The notes beneath the pieces were generated by a model that was not told the origin of the DNA, did no database searches, and saw nothing but the letters and a program-made list of their open reading frames with translations. This document shows, piece after piece, positions 45,298 through 55,368 of a stretch of DNA of 64,000 nt. Position numbers and translations under genes: made by a program. Origin of the DNA: Pseudomonas azotoformans (GTDB taxonomy: Bacteria > Pseudomonadota > Gammaproteobacteria > Pseudomonadales > Pseudomonadaceae); assembly GCF_001579805.1 (NCBI RefSeq), contig NZ_CP014546.1:6262001-6326000 (forward strand). Reading direction: 5' to 3'. Positions within the stretch are counted from its first letter, which is position 1. Each line of letters opens with the position of its first letter.

Positions 45298-46569
45298 TTA
45301 TAAATGTGTGGTTGCGCCAGCGGCAGCGTAGTTCTGGTAACTGTCCATCGTTTTGGCGATCTGCGAAATCTTGCTGGCATAGGCCGGGTCGGTTGCGTAA
45401 CCGGCTTTTTGCAACTCGCGAACAAACTGTTCCGGGTTGTCGGCCGACTTCACAACTTCTTTATAGCGATCATTGCTTTGCAGCAACGTCACCAGGTCGT
45501 GGAAGCTGTCCTGGTAAGAGTCGTAGGAACGGAACTGCGCCGTTTCCTTGACCATCGCGCCATCGCGGAACTCACTGGTGATCGCGCGTGCCTGGCCGCC
45601 CTGCCAACTCTGGCCGGCCTTGATGCCGAACAGGTTGTGGCTGCTGCTGCCGTCTTCGGCGCGCATCACCGATTTACCCCAACCGGTTTCCAGGGCGGCC
45701 TGGGCCACCAGGTACTTCGGATCGACACCAATCCGCGCGGCGGCCGCCTTGGCCATCGGCAACATGGTGGCGACAAATTCATCCTGCGAACTGAAGGCTT
45801 TCTTCGCCGGCGCCAACGGTGGCTGGGCCACGGCGCGGCCGTAGACCTGCATGCGCCCGCTCGGCACGGCGAAGGTACGCGCCGCACTGTTGACGACGTT
45901 ATCGTCAGCGGCGCTGTTGCGCAGTGGCGCGGCCTTGGCTTCGCCGGTCACCTGGGTGCTAGGCACGATGCCAGCCAACAGGCGATCGGTCAGCTTGCTC
46001 GGCAAGGCGATGCGCCGCTGGTTCATCAATTCCATGTCATTGCTGTGGGCCGACGGGGCACCCGCCTGTGGCTCAGCCACGCGGTAAGCCCACAGCGGAC
46101 GCTGGCCGTTGGAGCGGCCCAACGGGCCATCGGCCTGGGTGCCCGCGGCAATTTCTGTCGGCACATCAACTTTCTTCACAGGCTCAGCCGCCGCCGGGCC
46201 TTGCAAGGTGGCGGCCTGAGCCTCCACCGGTTTGTTCTTCTGCATCTGGCGCATCAGCACGTCGGCCAAACCGATACCACCGCCTTCGCGGGACATCGAG
46301 ACCGCCAGTTGCTGGTCATACATTTCCTGGTACTGCTTGGCGGCCGGCGTGTTCATCGGGTTGTCCTTGCCCAACGCCTCGGTGGCCGAACGCATGGACT
46401 TGAGCATCTCGCTCAAGAACAACGACTCGAACTCCTGCGCCACTTTGCGCATATTGCCTTCGCTGTTCTTGTCGGCACCGACCTTGAGCTGGTTAAGCCG
46501 GTTCAGGTCGGAGTAGGACCCCGAATCCGCCGTGCTGCTGATGCCGCTCTTGCGCATATCCATGGCCAT
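45298..46569 (-). CDS. flgJ: Rod assembly protein and peptidoglycan hydrolase FlgJ
   Basis: 423 residues. The N-terminal rod-cap domain (about 35-110, KVAQEFESLFLSEMLKSMR) is followed by a disordered linker (110-255) and a C-terminal GH73 glucosaminidase domain (about 260-420) with the likely catalytic Glu294 in AALETGWGKS. It opens the murein for rod growth. The extra-long linker is typical of Pseudomonas. It follows flgI by 4 nt. Confidence 0.96.
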   Translation of the reverse strand: MAMDMRKSGISSTADSGSYSDLNRLNQLKVGADKNSEGNMRKVAQEFESLFLSEMLKSMRSATEALGKDNPMNTPAAKQYQEMYDQQLAVSMSREGGGIGLADVLMRQMQKNKPVEAQAATLQGPAAAEPVKKVDVPTEIAAGTQADGPLGRSNGQRPLWAYRVAEPQAGAPSAHSNDMELMNQRRIALPSKLTDRLLAGIVPSTQVTGEAKAAPLRNSAADDNVVNSAARTFAVPSGRMQVYGRAVAQPPLAPAKKAFSSQDEFVATMLPMAKAAAARIGVDPKYLVAQAALETGWGKSVMRAEDGSSSHNLFGIKAGQSWQGGQARAITSEFRDGAMVKETAQFRSYDSYQDSFHDLVTLLQSNDRYKEVVKSADNPEQFVRELQKAGYATDPAYASKISQIAKTMDSYQNYAAAGATTHL

Positions 46570-46573
46570 GGCC

Positions 46574-47680
46574 TCAGATCACGATCAGGTCGGCTTGCAA
46601 GGCGCCGGCCTGTTTCAATGCTTCGAGGATCGCCATCAAGTCGCCGGGCGCTGCGCCCACCTGGTTCACCGCGCGGACAATCTCATCCAGGGTGGTGCCG
46701 GGGCCGAACTTGAACATCGGCTTGGCTTCTTGCTGGGCATTCACACGCGAACGCGGCACCACCGCCGTCTGGCCGTTGGACAACGGCCCAGGCTGGCTGA
46801 CGATCGGGTCTTCGGTGATGGTCACGGTCAGGCTGCCGTGGGTCACCGCAGCGGGTGACACCTTAACGTTCTGACCAATCACGATGGTGCCGGTCCGCGA
46901 GTTGATGATGACTTTGGCGACAGCCTGGCCTGGGTCCACTTCTAGGTTTTCCAGGATCGACAGGTAGTCGACGCGCTGGCTTGGGTCCAGCGGCGCGGTC
47001 ACACGGATGGAGCCGCCGTCGATGGCCTGGGCCACACCTGGGCCGAGCATGTCGTTGATCTTGTCGACCACGCGCTTGGCGGTGGTGAAGTCAGAACGGT
47101 TGAGGTTCAAGGTCAGGCTGTTGCCTTGGTTGAAGCCGCTTGGCACGGTGCGTTCAACCGTGGCGCCACCTGGGATCCGACCGGCCGACGGCACGTTGAC
47201 GGTAATCTTCGAACCGTCACGACCTTCGGCGTCAAACCCGCCCACCACCAGGTTGCCCTGGGCGATGGCGTAGACGTTACCGTCGATACCCTTGAGCGGC
47301 GTCATCAGCAAGGTGCCGCCGCGCAGGCTCTTCGAGTTACCGATCGACGACACCGTGATGTCCACTACCTGGCCCGGCTTGGAGAACGCCGGCAAGTCAG
47401 CACTGATCGACACCGCCGCGACGTTTTTCAGCTGCACGTTGCCCGACCCCGCCGGCACCTTGATACCGAACTGCGAGAGCATGTTGTTGAAGGTCTGCAG
47501 GGTGAACGGGGTCTGGGTGGTCTGGTCACCTGTACCGTTGAGCCCCACCACCAGGCCATAGCCGATCAACTGGTTGGAACGCACGCCGGAGATGCTGGCG
47601 ATGTCCTTCAGGCGTTCGGCCTGGGCGACAGCGCTCAAGGAAAGCAGGAGTGCGGCCGCCATCAGCTGTTTGAGTTTCAA
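46574..47680 (-). CDS. flgI: Flagellar P-ring protein FlgI
   Basis: About 368 residues. A signal peptide ([21 protein letters not shown]) precedes mature [20 protein letters not shown] and [15 protein letters not shown], both hallmarks of FlgI. It forms the periplasmic ring around the rod. The start is uncertain: a GTG (47689) abuts the flgH stop, but AGGTGG overlapping it is well spaced for the TTG at 47680, which was chosen. Confidence 0.95.
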   Translation of the reverse strand: MKLKQLMAAALLLSLSAVAQAERLKDIASISGVRSNQLIGYGLVVGLNGTGDQTTQTPFTLQTFNNMLSQFGIKVPAGSGNVQLKNVAAVSISADLPAFSKPGQVVDITVSSIGNSKSLRGGTLLMTPLKGIDGNVYAIAQGNLVVGGFDAEGRDGSKITVNVPSAGRIPGGATVERTVPSGFNQGNSLTLNLNRSDFTTAKRVVDKINDMLGPGVAQAIDGGSIRVTAPLDPSQRVDYLSILENLEVDPGQAVAKVIINSRTGTIVIGQNVKVSPAAVTHGSLTVTITEDPIVSQPGPLSNGQTAVVPRSRVNAQQEAKPMFKFGPGTTLDEIVRAVNQVGAAPGDLMAILEALKQAGALQADLIVI

Positions 47681-47689
47681 AGTGGCCAC

Positions 47690-48385
47690 CTAGAAAGGGA
47701 ACAGCGGGCTAAGGAAGAAACGGTCGAACCAGCCCGGCTGGCTCGCGTCAGCAAACGAACCCGTACCCGAGTAGGTAATGCGCGCGTCGGCGATTCGCGT
47801 CGACGGCACGGTGTTGTCAGTGGAGATGTCATCGGCGCGGACCATGCCGGCAATGCGCACCAGCTCGTCACCGGTATTAAGGGTCATCCACTTTTCACCG
47901 CGTACGGCGATGATGCCGTTGGGCAATACGTCGGCCACGGTCACGGTGATAGAGCCGGTCAGGCTGTTGCCCTGCCCTGCCGCGCTCTTGCCGTTGGTGG
48001 CGCGGTCGCCGCTGTAGCCGGCGCTGAGGCTGAGATCACCGTCACCTAGCGGGTTATTGGTGTTGGGCACTGCGCCGAACAACGAGGTCAAACCGATGTT
48101 GGCCTTGCTGGTCTTGCCGATCTGAGAGTTGGCGTTCTTGCTCGCCTGGGTACGCTCGTTCAGGGTGATGGTGATGATGTCACCGACCCGGAACGCCTTG
48201 CGGTCGCTGTACAGGTTCTGTTCGAAACCGGCCTGGTAGATCGAGCCATTGTTGGCGGCCGCCGGCAACGGCGTGCGTGGCAACACCGGCGCGTAGTACG
48301 GGTCATTGGGTTTTGGCGTCGGGGCGACACAGCCCGCGAGCACGGCAATCCCACTCAATGCCAGAACAGAAACATAGCGATTCAT
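47690..48385 (-). CDS. flgH: Flagellar L-ring lipoprotein FlgH
   Basis: 231 residues. A lipoprotein signal peptide with lipobox LAGC (cleavage before Cys19) precedes the FlgH domain ([36 protein letters not shown]). It makes the outer-membrane ring. It lies 53 nt after flgG. Confidence 0.97.
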   Translation of the reverse strand: MNRYVSVLALSGIAVLAGCVAPTPKPNDPYYAPVLPRTPLPAAANNGSIYQAGFEQNLYSDRKAFRVGDIITITLNERTQASKNANSQIGKTSKANIGLTSLFGAVPNTNNPLGDGDLSLSAGYSGDRATNGKSAAGQGNSLTGSITVTVADVLPNGIIAVRGEKWMTLNTGDELVRIAGMVRADDISTDNTVPSTRIADARITYSGTGSFADASQPGWFDRFFLSPLFPF

Positions 48386-48438
48386 GACCCTTACCTCACG
48401 GTGTTGCAGGCGCCCTCAAGAGCGCCCCATAGACTTGA

Positions 48439-49224
48439 TTACAGATTCTGCGTTACGAACGAAAGCATCTGGTCGGCGGTGGAGATCACCTTGGAGTTCA
48501 TCTCGTAGGCGCGCTGGGTGGTGATCATGTTGACCATCTCCTCAACGGTGCTCACGTTGGAGGTTTCCAGGGTGCTTTGCAGCGTGGTGCCGAAACCGTT
48601 CAGGCCAGGGGTGCCGATTTGCGGCGCGCCGCTGGAGGCGGTTTCCAGGAACAGGTTGTTGCCCATGGCTTGCAGGCCGGCCGGGTTGATGAAGTCGGCG
48701 GTCTGCAGGTTGCCGATTACTTGCGACGCGGGGTTGCCGGCCACGGTGATGGACACGGTGCCGTCGTTGCCGACGGTGAAGGTTTTGGCGTCGGCGGGAA
48801 CGACCACGGCCGGCTCCAGGGCAAAACCGTTGGCGGTGACGATCTGGCCGTTGGAGTCCAGGTGGAAAGTACCGTCACGGGTGTAGGAAGTGGTGCCATC
48901 CGGTTGCAGGATCTGGAAGAAACCACGGCCGTTGATGGCCATGTCCAGCGGCTGGCCGGTCTGTTGCAGGTTACCGGCGCTGAAGTTCTTCTGGGTGCCG
49001 ACGATCTGCACACCGGTACCCAATTGCAGGCCCGACGGCAGTTCGCTGTCCTGGGTCGACTGGGCGCCTGGCTGCTTCTTGATCTGATAGAGCAAGTCCT
49101 GGAACTCGGCACGATCACGCTTGAAACCCGTGGTCGACACGTTGGCCAAGTTGTTGGAAATGGTGGTCAGGTTGGTGTCCTGGGCGGACAGACCGGTTTT
49201 GGCAACCCATAGAGCCGGAAGCAT
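48439..49224 (-). CDS. flgG: Flagellar distal rod protein FlgG
   Basis: 261 residues, the exact family length. N-terminal ALWVAKTGLSAQDTNLTTIS and NNLANVSTTGFKRDRAEFQD, and C-terminal SNVSTVEEMVNMITTQRAYE and NSKVISTADQML, are diagnostic. GAGGAGAAC precedes the ATG. It is 62 nt downstream of flgF. Confidence 0.97.
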   Translation of the reverse strand: MLPALWVAKTGLSAQDTNLTTISNNLANVSTTGFKRDRAEFQDLLYQIKKQPGAQSTQDSELPSGLQLGTGVQIVGTQKNFSAGNLQQTGQPLDMAINGRGFFQILQPDGTTSYTRDGTFHLDSNGQIVTANGFALEPAVVVPADAKTFTVGNDGTVSITVAGNPASQVIGNLQTADFINPAGLQAMGNNLFLETASSGAPQIGTPGLNGFGTTLQSTLETSNVSTVEEMVNMITTQRAYEMNSKVISTADQMLSFVTQNL

Positions 49225-49286
49225 GCTGTTCTCCTCTGCGCGCCTGTTTGTTGGCGCTACATCACAAATTAATTAGTGGGCTGCAA

Positions 49287-50027
49287 TCAGCTCATCTGCA
49301 TGACGCGGGTCATGGCCTGGTCGTCTTCCTTGGCGCTGTTCATCATCTTGATGTGCAGCTCGAACTGCTTGGAAAGCGCCAGCACTGCGGTCATTTCTTC
49401 CACCGCATTGACGTTGCTCGCCTGCAGGAAGCCCGAGGTCAGCGTGACCGTCGCGTCAGCCTGGGCCGGCTGGCCATCCTTGGTGTGGATGGTGCCGTCG
49501 AGGCCTTTATTCATGTTCTTCAGGTCCGGCTGGACCAGCTTGATGCGGTCCACTTCCGCCATCACGCGCGGGCCTTCACCCATGGCGCGAATGCTGATGG
49601 TGCCATCAGCCCCGACTTCGATCTTCTGCTGGGGCGGCACGGCAATCGGGCCACCGTTGCCCATGATCGGCATGCCGTTGCCGGCGCGCAGCACACCCAA
49701 TGCATCGACGTTCATGCTCGCGCTGCGCACGTAGGCTTCGCTGCCGTCCGGGGTCTGCACGGCCATCCAGCCATTGCCGCTGACGGCAACGTCCAGGTCA
49801 CGGCCCGTCTCGATCATGGCGCCAGGCGTGAAGTCGGTGGCTGGACGCTCGGTCATGGCAAACGCGCGCGCCGGAAAGCTGTCACCGAACACCGGCATCG
49901 AACGCGCCTGCTCCAGGTCACGTTGGAAACCATTGGTGGAAATGTTCGCCAGGTTGTTGGCATGGGCCTTCTGCGCCAGAGCATTCTGGCTGGCGCCGGT
50001 CATTGCCACATAAAGGTACTTGTCCAC
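49287..50027 (-). CDS. flgF: Flagellar proximal rod protein FlgF
   Basis: 246 residues. It starts with GTG (VDKYLYVAMTGASQNAL) 5-6 nt after GAGGAAAG; the ORF extension to 50063 lacks homology. HANNLANISTNGFQRDLEQ and NVNAVEEMTAVLALSKQFEL are the rod-protein end motifs. It is the first gene of flgFGHIJKL, driven by a sigma-54 site 57 nt upstream. In P. aeruginosa and P. putida flgE precedes it; here phhR does. Confidence 0.95.
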   Translation of the reverse strand: MDKYLYVAMTGASQNALAQKAHANNLANISTNGFQRDLEQARSMPVFGDSFPARAFAMTERPATDFTPGAMIETGRDLDVAVSGNGWMAVQTPDGSEAYVRSASMNVDALGVLRAGNGMPIMGNGGPIAVPPQQKIEVGADGTISIRAMGEGPRVMAEVDRIKLVQPDLKNMNKGLDGTIHTKDGQPAQADATVTLTSGFLQASNVNAVEEMTAVLALSKQFELHIKMMNSAKEDDQAMTRVMQMS

Positions 50028-50083
50028 GCTCTTTCCTCTTTCTGACGGACGCTTGCCGCCCACCGCTGTACTGATGAGGCTTA

Positions 50084-50099
50084 AGCAATTTGCGAACCA
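50084..50099 (-). promoter_or_regulatory. Sigma-54 promoter of the flgF operon
   Basis: Minus-strand TGGTTCGCAAATTGCT, -24 GG and -12 GC exactly spaced. It explains how flgFGHIJKL can be expressed away from flgBCDE. Confidence 0.75.
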
Positions 50100-50179
50100 A
50101 CTTTTTAAAAGAGGATGAAGTGCAGGCGGGGCGGGGGTTTGCGGGCGGGCGTCAAGAAATGACGCCCTCTCGATAGTCG

Positions 50180-50203
50180 AAAAAACGGCGGACTACTGCC
50201 GCC
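50180..50203 (-). terminator. Terminator of phhR
   Basis: Minus-strand GGCGG-CAGTAGT-CCGCCG followed by TTTTTT, 17 nt after the phhR stop. An additional palindrome GGGCGTCA-AGAAA-TGACGCCC (50143-50163) without a T-run lies between it and the flgF promoter and may insulate the two. Confidence 0.85.
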
Positions 50204-50218
50204 TGCGGCAAGCGCAGG

Positions 50219-51781
50219 TTACTTGTCGGCCTTGATCACTTCGTAATCGCGCAGCTTATTGGCGATGGTGGTATGAGACACCCCCAGGCGCTTGCCCAAC
50301 TGTCGGCTGCTGGGGTGCTCGGCGTACAAGGCTTCCAACACCGCCTTCTCGAATCGACCAACGATGTCTTCCAGGCCGCCCTCCAGGGAAAAATCGCCAA
50401 GGGGCTGACGCACGCCATAATCCGGCAGCCGAATATGTTCGGCCTTGACCGTCCCGCCGTCACACAACGACACCGCCTGGAACAGCACGTTTTCCAACTG
50501 CCGTACGTTGCCCGGCCAGTGGTAGTGGCTCAGGCGGTCCATGGCGGCCGGCGCCAGCTTGGGCAACGGGCAGCCGATCTGGCGACTGGCCTGGTCGAGA
50601 AAGTGATCAACCAGCGGCGCAAGCCCGTCGAGACATTCACGCAGCGGTGGAATATGCAGGGACAGCACGTTGAGGCGGTGATAGAGGTCTTGGCGGAATT
50701 CGCCACGAGCGCACAGCTCGGACAAGTCCACCTGGGTCGCGCAGATCACCCGCACGTCCAGGTACACCTCTTCATCGCTGCCTACGCGACGGAAGCAACC
50801 GTCCTGCAAAAAGCGCAGCAATTTCACCTGCAAGCGCGCGCTCATCTCCCCGACGCCATCGAGAAACAATGTACCGCCCGCTGTCAGTTCCAACAGACCG
50901 AGCTTGCCTTCGGCCCGTGCACCTTCGAACGCGCCAGGGCCGTAGCCGAAGAGCTCGGTCTCGGCCATCGACTCGGGCAGGCCCGCGCAGTTGAGTGCCA
51001 TCAACGGCGATTGCCCACGCGGGCTGGCCAAGTGACAGGCGCGCGCCAGCAGTTCCTTGCCGGTGCCGGTTTCGCCTTCTATTAATAGAGGCGCATCCAG
51101 CGGCGCCATACGACGGGCTTCGCGCACCACGGCGGCCATGACTTTGGAGCTTTGGAAAATGCTGTCAAAGCCACGCAGCTCCTGCTTGCGCACGTTGTAG
51201 ATGCGCTCACCGACGCGGTCGGCGCGGTGCAGGGTCAGCACAGCGCCGGCCATGGCCTCGCTGTCGTCATGTTCGGAGGATTGCAGCGGTGCGATGTCCG
51301 CCAGGAACACGTCACCCTTGACCTTGACCCGCAGGCCGTTGATCCGCGATTTGCTGGCGCGCACCAGTTCCGGCAAATCGAAGTCCTCGGCATACCGAGA
51401 CAACGGAATGCCTGGCACCTCATCCACCCGCACCCCGAGCAGCTGTGCCGCCGCGCGGTTGGCGGCGACGATGGAGCCGCCCATGTCGATCGACAGCACC
51501 GGAAATTCCAGGGCGCCAAGCAACGCATTGAGCTCCATATGCCGACGCTCGCTGGGCATCAGCCCTACCCTTTTGACGCCGAATACTCCGGCAATCGCCT
51601 CGAACTGCGGGCGCAACGCCTGGAACTGCATATTCACTAGGTTCGGGCAAAACAGGTAGATGGCATTCCCATGCTCACCACCCACCTCGCCCTTGGCGAC
51701 GTTGACGCCGTATTCCACCAGCAGGTTGAGAATGTCCCGCAGGATGCCGATGCGGTTCTGGCAATGCACTTTGATACGCAT
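50219..51781 (-). CDS. phhR: Aromatic amino acid catabolism regulator PhhR (TyrR family)
   Basis: 520 residues. N-terminal ACT domain ([20 protein letters not shown]), PAS domain (about 80-190), AAA+ domain with Walker A GETGTGKE, and a TyrR-type HTH at the end ([20 protein letters not shown]). The loop that contacts sigma-54 in other family members reads PGAFEGA instead of GAFTGA, which fits reports that PhhR activates phhA with sigma-70 in P. putida. It senses Phe/Tyr. Start 51781 matches known family starts. Divergent from phhABC. Confidence 0.95.
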   Translation of the reverse strand: MRIKVHCQNRIGILRDILNLLVEYGVNVAKGEVGGEHGNAIYLFCPNLVNMQFQALRPQFEAIAGVFGVKRVGLMPSERRHMELNALLGALEFPVLSIDMGGSIVAANRAAAQLLGVRVDEVPGIPLSRYAEDFDLPELVRASKSRINGLRVKVKGDVFLADIAPLQSSEHDDSEAMAGAVLTLHRADRVGERIYNVRKQELRGFDSIFQSSKVMAAVVREARRMAPLDAPLLIEGETGTGKELLARACHLASPRGQSPLMALNCAGLPESMAETELFGYGPGAFEGARAEGKLGLLELTAGGTLFLDGVGEMSARLQVKLLRFLQDGCFRRVGSDEEVYLDVRVICATQVDLSELCARGEFRQDLYHRLNVLSLHIPPLRECLDGLAPLVDHFLDQASRQIGCPLPKLAPAAMDRLSHYHWPGNVRQLENVLFQAVSLCDGGTVKAEHIRLPDYGVRQPLGDFSLEGGLEDIVGRFEKAVLEALYAEHPSSRQLGKRLGVSHTTIANKLRDYEVIKADK

Positions 51782-51912
51782 GAAGAGGCCCGAAAAGTGG
51801 GGAGGCGCCGCGTCTTTTTGTCGCTGGGCGCAGATAGTCGTCAAGATTATGTGACAGCTTGTGGGCTTTTCCCAGCCCAAGACAACGGCCACCCTCATAA
51901 GCGTAACGAATA

Positions 51913-51945
51913 CTTTACGAAAACCGGTAAGTTTTCCTACGTAAA
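51913..51945. promoter_or_regulatory. Probable PhhR-binding region upstream of phhA
   Basis: The intergenic region holds CTTTACG and its exact inverse CGTAAAG 19 nt apart, with a GGTAAG half-site between, so two overlapping TyrR-like boxes (TTTAC..GGTAA and GTAAG..CGTAAAG) can be drawn. PhhR is known to bind two sites upstream of phhA in P. putida. The precise boxes here are inferred. Confidence 0.55.
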
Positions 51946-52038
51946 GGCGTTTTAAACAGATGGAATCTGGCCGCGCACGGGTTATCAATAAGCTCATCGC
52001 AGGACATAACAAGAACGAATGCCTAGCAGGAGAGCCGT

Positions 52039-52830
52039 ATGAAGCAGACGCAGTACGTGGCCCGCGAGCCCGATGCGCAAGGTTTTATCCACTACTCGCA
52101 GGAAGAACATGCGGTGTGGAACACCCTGATCACTCGCCAGTTGAAAGTGATCGAGGGGCGCGCCTGCCAGGAATACCTGGACGGCATAGACAAGCTCGGC
52201 CTGCCCCATGACCGCATTCCGCAACTGGGCGAAATCAACAAAGTGCTGGCCGAGACCACCGGTTGGCAGGTCGCCCGCGTGCCGGCGCTGATCCCCTTCC
52301 AGACTTTTTTCGAATTACTCGCCAACAAGCAGTTTCCTGTGGCGACGTTTATCCGCACCCGCGAAGAACTCGACTATCTGCAAGAACCGGATATTTTTCA
52401 CGAGATCTTCGGCCACTGCCCATTGCTGACCAACCCTTGGTTCGCCGAATTCACCCACACCTACGGCAAGCTCGGCCTGGCGGCCACCAAGGAGCAACGC
52501 GTGTACCTGGCGCGCCTGTATTGGATGACCATCGAATTCGGCCTGGTGGACACGCCCGAAGGTCGACGCATCTACGGTGGCGGCATTCTGTCGTCGCCCA
52601 AGGAGACGGTGTACAGCCTGTCGTCCGAGCCCGAGCATCAAGTGTTCGACCCGCTGGAGGCGATGCGCACGCCGTATCGCATCGACATCCTGCAACCTTT
52701 GTACTTCGTGCTGCCAGACCTCAAGCGCCTGTTCGAAGTCGCGCAGGAGGACATCATGGGCATGGTGGAACGTGGCATGCAGCTGGGTCTGCACGCACCG
52801 AAGTTTCCACCCAAGCCCATAGCGGCTTGA
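52039..52830 (+). CDS. phhA: Phenylalanine 4-monooxygenase
   Basis: 263 residues, the normal bacterial length without a regulatory domain. Iron ligands His121 and His126 (DIFHEIFGHCPLL) and Glu166 (YWMTIEFGLV) are present. It hydroxylates Phe to Tyr using tetrahydrobiopterin-type cofactor and O2. AGGAGAG lies 6 nt upstream. It is first in phhABC; a 97-nt gap with a GGCCAG/CTGGCC hairpin separates it from phhB. Confidence 0.97.
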   Translation: MKQTQYVAREPDAQGFIHYSQEEHAVWNTLITRQLKVIEGRACQEYLDGIDKLGLPHDRIPQLGEINKVLAETTGWQVARVPALIPFQTFFELLANKQFPVATFIRTREELDYLQEPDIFHEIFGHCPLLTNPWFAEFTHTYGKLGLAATKEQRVYLARLYWMTIEFGLVDTPEGRRIYGGGILSSPKETVYSLSSEPEHQVFDPLEAMRTPYRIDILQPLYFVLPDLKRLFEVAQEDIMGMVERGMQLGLHAPKFPPKPIAA

Positions 52831-52927
52831 ACCTTACATCTTGAGGCCAGGTGAGTCTGTTCCCTGGCCGCGCGTTGCTTTAGGGTAACGCTACTGATCT
52901 TCATACCTTCGAATTCAGGACACCCTC

Positions 52928-53284
52928 ATGACCACCTTGAACCAAGCCCACTGCGAAGCCTGCCGTGCCGATGCCCCTCAAGTCAGCGACGAAGAACTGC
53001 CGATGCTGCTCAAGCAGATCCCCGACTGGAACATCGAAGTCCGCGACGGCGTGATGCAACTGGAAAAGGTTTTCCTGTTCAAGAACTTCAAATTCGCCCT
53101 GGCCTTCACCAACGCCATGGGTGACATCTCCGAAGCCGAAGGCCATCACCCTGGCTTGCTCACTGAGTGGGGCAAGGTCACCGTGACCTGGTGGAGCCAT
53201 TCCATCAAAGGCCTGCACCGCAACGACTTCATCATGGCCGCGCGCACCGACGAAGTGGCCAAGGACGCCGAGGGCCGCAAGTAA
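52928..53284 (+). CDS. phhB: Pterin-4a-carbinolamine dehydratase
   Basis: 118 residues. The active-site signature [16 protein letters not shown] (Glu71, His73, His74) is complete. It recycles the 4a-hydroxypterin made by PhhA and is also described as a regulator of phhA expression. Its TAA overlaps the phhC ATG (TAATG). Confidence 0.96.
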   Translation: MTTLNQAHCEACRADAPQVSDEELPMLLKQIPDWNIEVRDGVMQLEKVFLFKNFKFALAFTNAMGDISEAEGHHPGLLTEWGKVTVTWWSHSIKGLHRNDFIMAARTDEVAKDAEGRK

Positions 53285-54477
53285 TGCATTTCGATGCCAT
53301 TGGCCGCGTGCCCGGCGACCCGATCCTCGGGCTGATGGACCTGTACGCCCAGGACAGCAACCCGAACAAATTCGACCTGGGCGTTGGCGTCTATAAGGAT
53401 GACCAGGGCCTTACCCCGATTCCGCACTCGGTGAAGCTGGCCGAGCAGCGTCTGGTGGACACGCAAACCACCAAGACCTACATCGGCGGCCACGGCAATG
53501 CAGCGTTCGGCAAGCTGATCAGCGAGCTGGTGCTTGGCGCCGATTCGGCGCTGATCCGCGAGCGCTGCGCCGGCGCCACCCAGACACCGGGCGGCACCGG
53601 GGCCCTGCGCCTGAGCGCCGACTTTATCGCGCACAACCTGCCCGGTCGCGGCGTCTGGTTGAGCAACCCGACCTGGCCGATCCACGAAACCATCTTTGCC
53701 AAGGCCGGGATCCCGGTCAGCCATTACCCCTACGTGGGTGCGGACAATCGCCTGGACGTGGCGGCCATGCTGGCGACCCTGTCCAGGGTACCCAAGGGCG
53801 ACGTGGTGCTGTTGCATGCCTGCTGCCATAACCCGACCGGTTTCGACCTGTCCCAGGACGACTGGCGCCAGGTGCTGCAGATCGTGCGCGAGCGCCAGTT
53901 GCTGCCGCTGATCGACTTTGCTTACCAAGGCTTTGGCGATGGTTTGGAGCAGGACGCCTGGGCCGTGCGGTTGTTTGCAGCCGAGCTGCCGGAAGTGCTG
54001 GTCACCAGTTCATGCTCGAAGAACTTCGGCCTGTACAGCGACCGCGTCGGCGCGTTGATCGTGTGTGCGGCGGATGCCGAAAAGCTCACGGATGTGCGCA
54101 GCCAGTTGGCCAATACGGCGCGCAACCTGTGGTCGACGCCGCCGGACCATGGTGCTGCGGTAGTGGCGACCATCCTGGGGGATACCGAGCTGAAAAAGCG
54201 CTGGAGCGACGAGGTCGAAGCCATGCGCTCACGGATCGCACACCTGCGTTCCGGCTTGGTGGAGGCGTTGGCGCCGCACGGCCTGTCGGAGCGGTTTGCG
54301 CATATCGGAGCGCAGCGTGGGATGTTTTCCTATACCGGCTTGAGTGCCGAGCAGGTGAAGCAACTGCGCGAAAAGCACAGCGTGTATATGGTGAGTTCGG
54401 GGCGGGCCAACGTGGCGGGCATTGATGCGACACGCCTGACGTTGCTGGCTCAAGCGATCGCCGACGTCTCCAACTGA
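53284..54477 (+). CDS. phhC: Aromatic amino acid aminotransferase
   Basis: 397 residues, fold type I class I aminotransferase. NPTWPIHETIF, HNPTGFDLS and the PLP-binding Lys246 in SSCSKNFGLYSDRVGAL are in place. It converts Tyr/Phe to the 2-oxo acids. ATG at 53284 (coupled to phhB) is chosen over the open frame starting inside phhB. The translated N-terminus [20 protein letters not shown] fits the TyrB/AspC family. Confidence 0.95.
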   Translation: MHFDAIGRVPGDPILGLMDLYAQDSNPNKFDLGVGVYKDDQGLTPIPHSVKLAEQRLVDTQTTKTYIGGHGNAAFGKLISELVLGADSALIRERCAGATQTPGGTGALRLSADFIAHNLPGRGVWLSNPTWPIHETIFAKAGIPVSHYPYVGADNRLDVAAMLATLSRVPKGDVVLLHACCHNPTGFDLSQDDWRQVLQIVRERQLLPLIDFAYQGFGDGLEQDAWAVRLFAAELPEVLVTSSCSKNFGLYSDRVGALIVCAADAEKLTDVRSQLANTARNLWSTPPDHGAAVVATILGDTELKKRWSDEVEAMRSRIAHLRSGLVEALAPHGLSERFAHIGAQRGMFSYTGLSAEQVKQLREKHSVYMVSSGRANVAGIDATRLTLLAQAIADVSN

Positions 54478-54493
54478 AGAAACATAGTCAAAC

Positions 54494-54520
54494 TGTGGGA
54501 GCTGGCTTGCCTGCGATAGC
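54494..54520 (+). repeat. Single REP sequence
   Basis: TGTGGGAGCTGGCTTGCCTG, then CGATAGCGG, is the common P. fluorescens REP, without an inverted partner nearby. It lies in the 81-nt gap between the convergent phhC and LpxH-like genes. Confidence 0.75.
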
Positions 54521-54558
54521 GGTGTGTCAGCCCCACATTTTTTGACCGTGTGAATCCC

Positions 54559-55368
54559 TCAACCTGCGACCATCTCTGCTTTCAGCAGTGCCTCTTTCGC
54601 CTGCGCATCCGCCAACCGATACAACTCGATGCTCCCATCCCAGTGTTCGATCAACGCCGTGCACGACTCCACCCAATCTCCGCAATTAAGGTAATCCACC
54701 TCGCCCACCTTGCGAATCTCCGCATGGTGGATATGCCCGCAGACCACGCCATGCAACTCGCGCTTGGTCACCTCGTGGGCGATAGCTTCTTCAAAATCAC
54801 TGATGAAGTTCACCGCCGTCTTGACCTTGTGCTTGAGGTACGCCGACAGCGACCAATAGCCATAACCGTAGCGCGCACGCCAGTGGTTCAGCCAGCGGTT
54901 CAGCGTGAGGGTGAACTCGTAGGCCGAGTCACCGAGGAACGCCAGCCAGCGGTGGTAACGGGTGATCACGTCGAACTGATCGCCGTGGATCACCAGAAGA
55001 TGCCGGCCGTCGGCAGTCACGTGGATTGCTTCGTCGACCAGCTGGATATTGCCCAGGATCAGCTTGGAATAGCGACGCAGGAATTCGTCGTGGTTGCCGG
55101 TGACGTAGATCACCTCGGTGCCGCGCTTGGCCATGGTCAGCAAGCGGCGGATCACGTTGGTGTGGGCCTGGGGCCAATACATGCCGCCGCGCAGTTTCCA
55201 GCCGTCGATGATGTCACCGACCAGGTAGACCTTGTCAGCGTGATAGCCCTTGAGGAACTGCGACAAATGTTCGGCCTGGCAATCCCGGGTGCCCAGGTGC
55301 ACATCGGAAATCCACAGGGTACGAACCCGTTGCTTGCGGCTGGGCTTGGCGAACTCGGCACTGGTCAT
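54559..55368 (-). CDS. Metallophosphoesterase, UDP-2,3-diacylglucosamine diphosphatase-like
   Basis: 269 residues. All calcineurin-like metal motifs are present: SDVHLG (Asp22, His24), VGDIIDGW (Asp52), TGNHDEF (92-94), IHGDQFD and CGHIHHAE. It is close to the LpxH group that cleaves UDP-2,3-diacylglucosamine in lipid A synthesis, but pseudomonads often have a separate LpxH, so the substrate is unsure. ATG 55368 (MTSAEFAK) is 6 nt after GAGGG; an ATG at 55374 is too close. Confidence 0.8.
   Translation of the reverse strand: MTSAEFAKPSRKQRVRTLWISDVHLGTRDCQAEHLSQFLKGYHADKVYLVGDIIDGWKLRGGMYWPQAHTNVIRRLLTMAKRGTEVIYVTGNHDEFLRRYSKLILGNIQLVDEAIHVTADGRHLLVIHGDQFDVITRYHRWLAFLGDSAYEFTLTLNRWLNHWRARYGYGYWSLSAYLKHKVKTAVNFISDFEEAIAHEVTKRELHGVVCGHIHHAEIRKVGEVDYLNCGDWVESCTALIEHWDGSIELYRLADAQAKEALLKAEMVAG

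Noticed and set aside
51955..52000. Sigma-54-like sequence upstream of phhA (TGGCCGC..GGGTT)
   Set aside because: The -12 GC is missing at the right distance, and PhhR lacks GAFTGA; sigma-70 activation is more likely.
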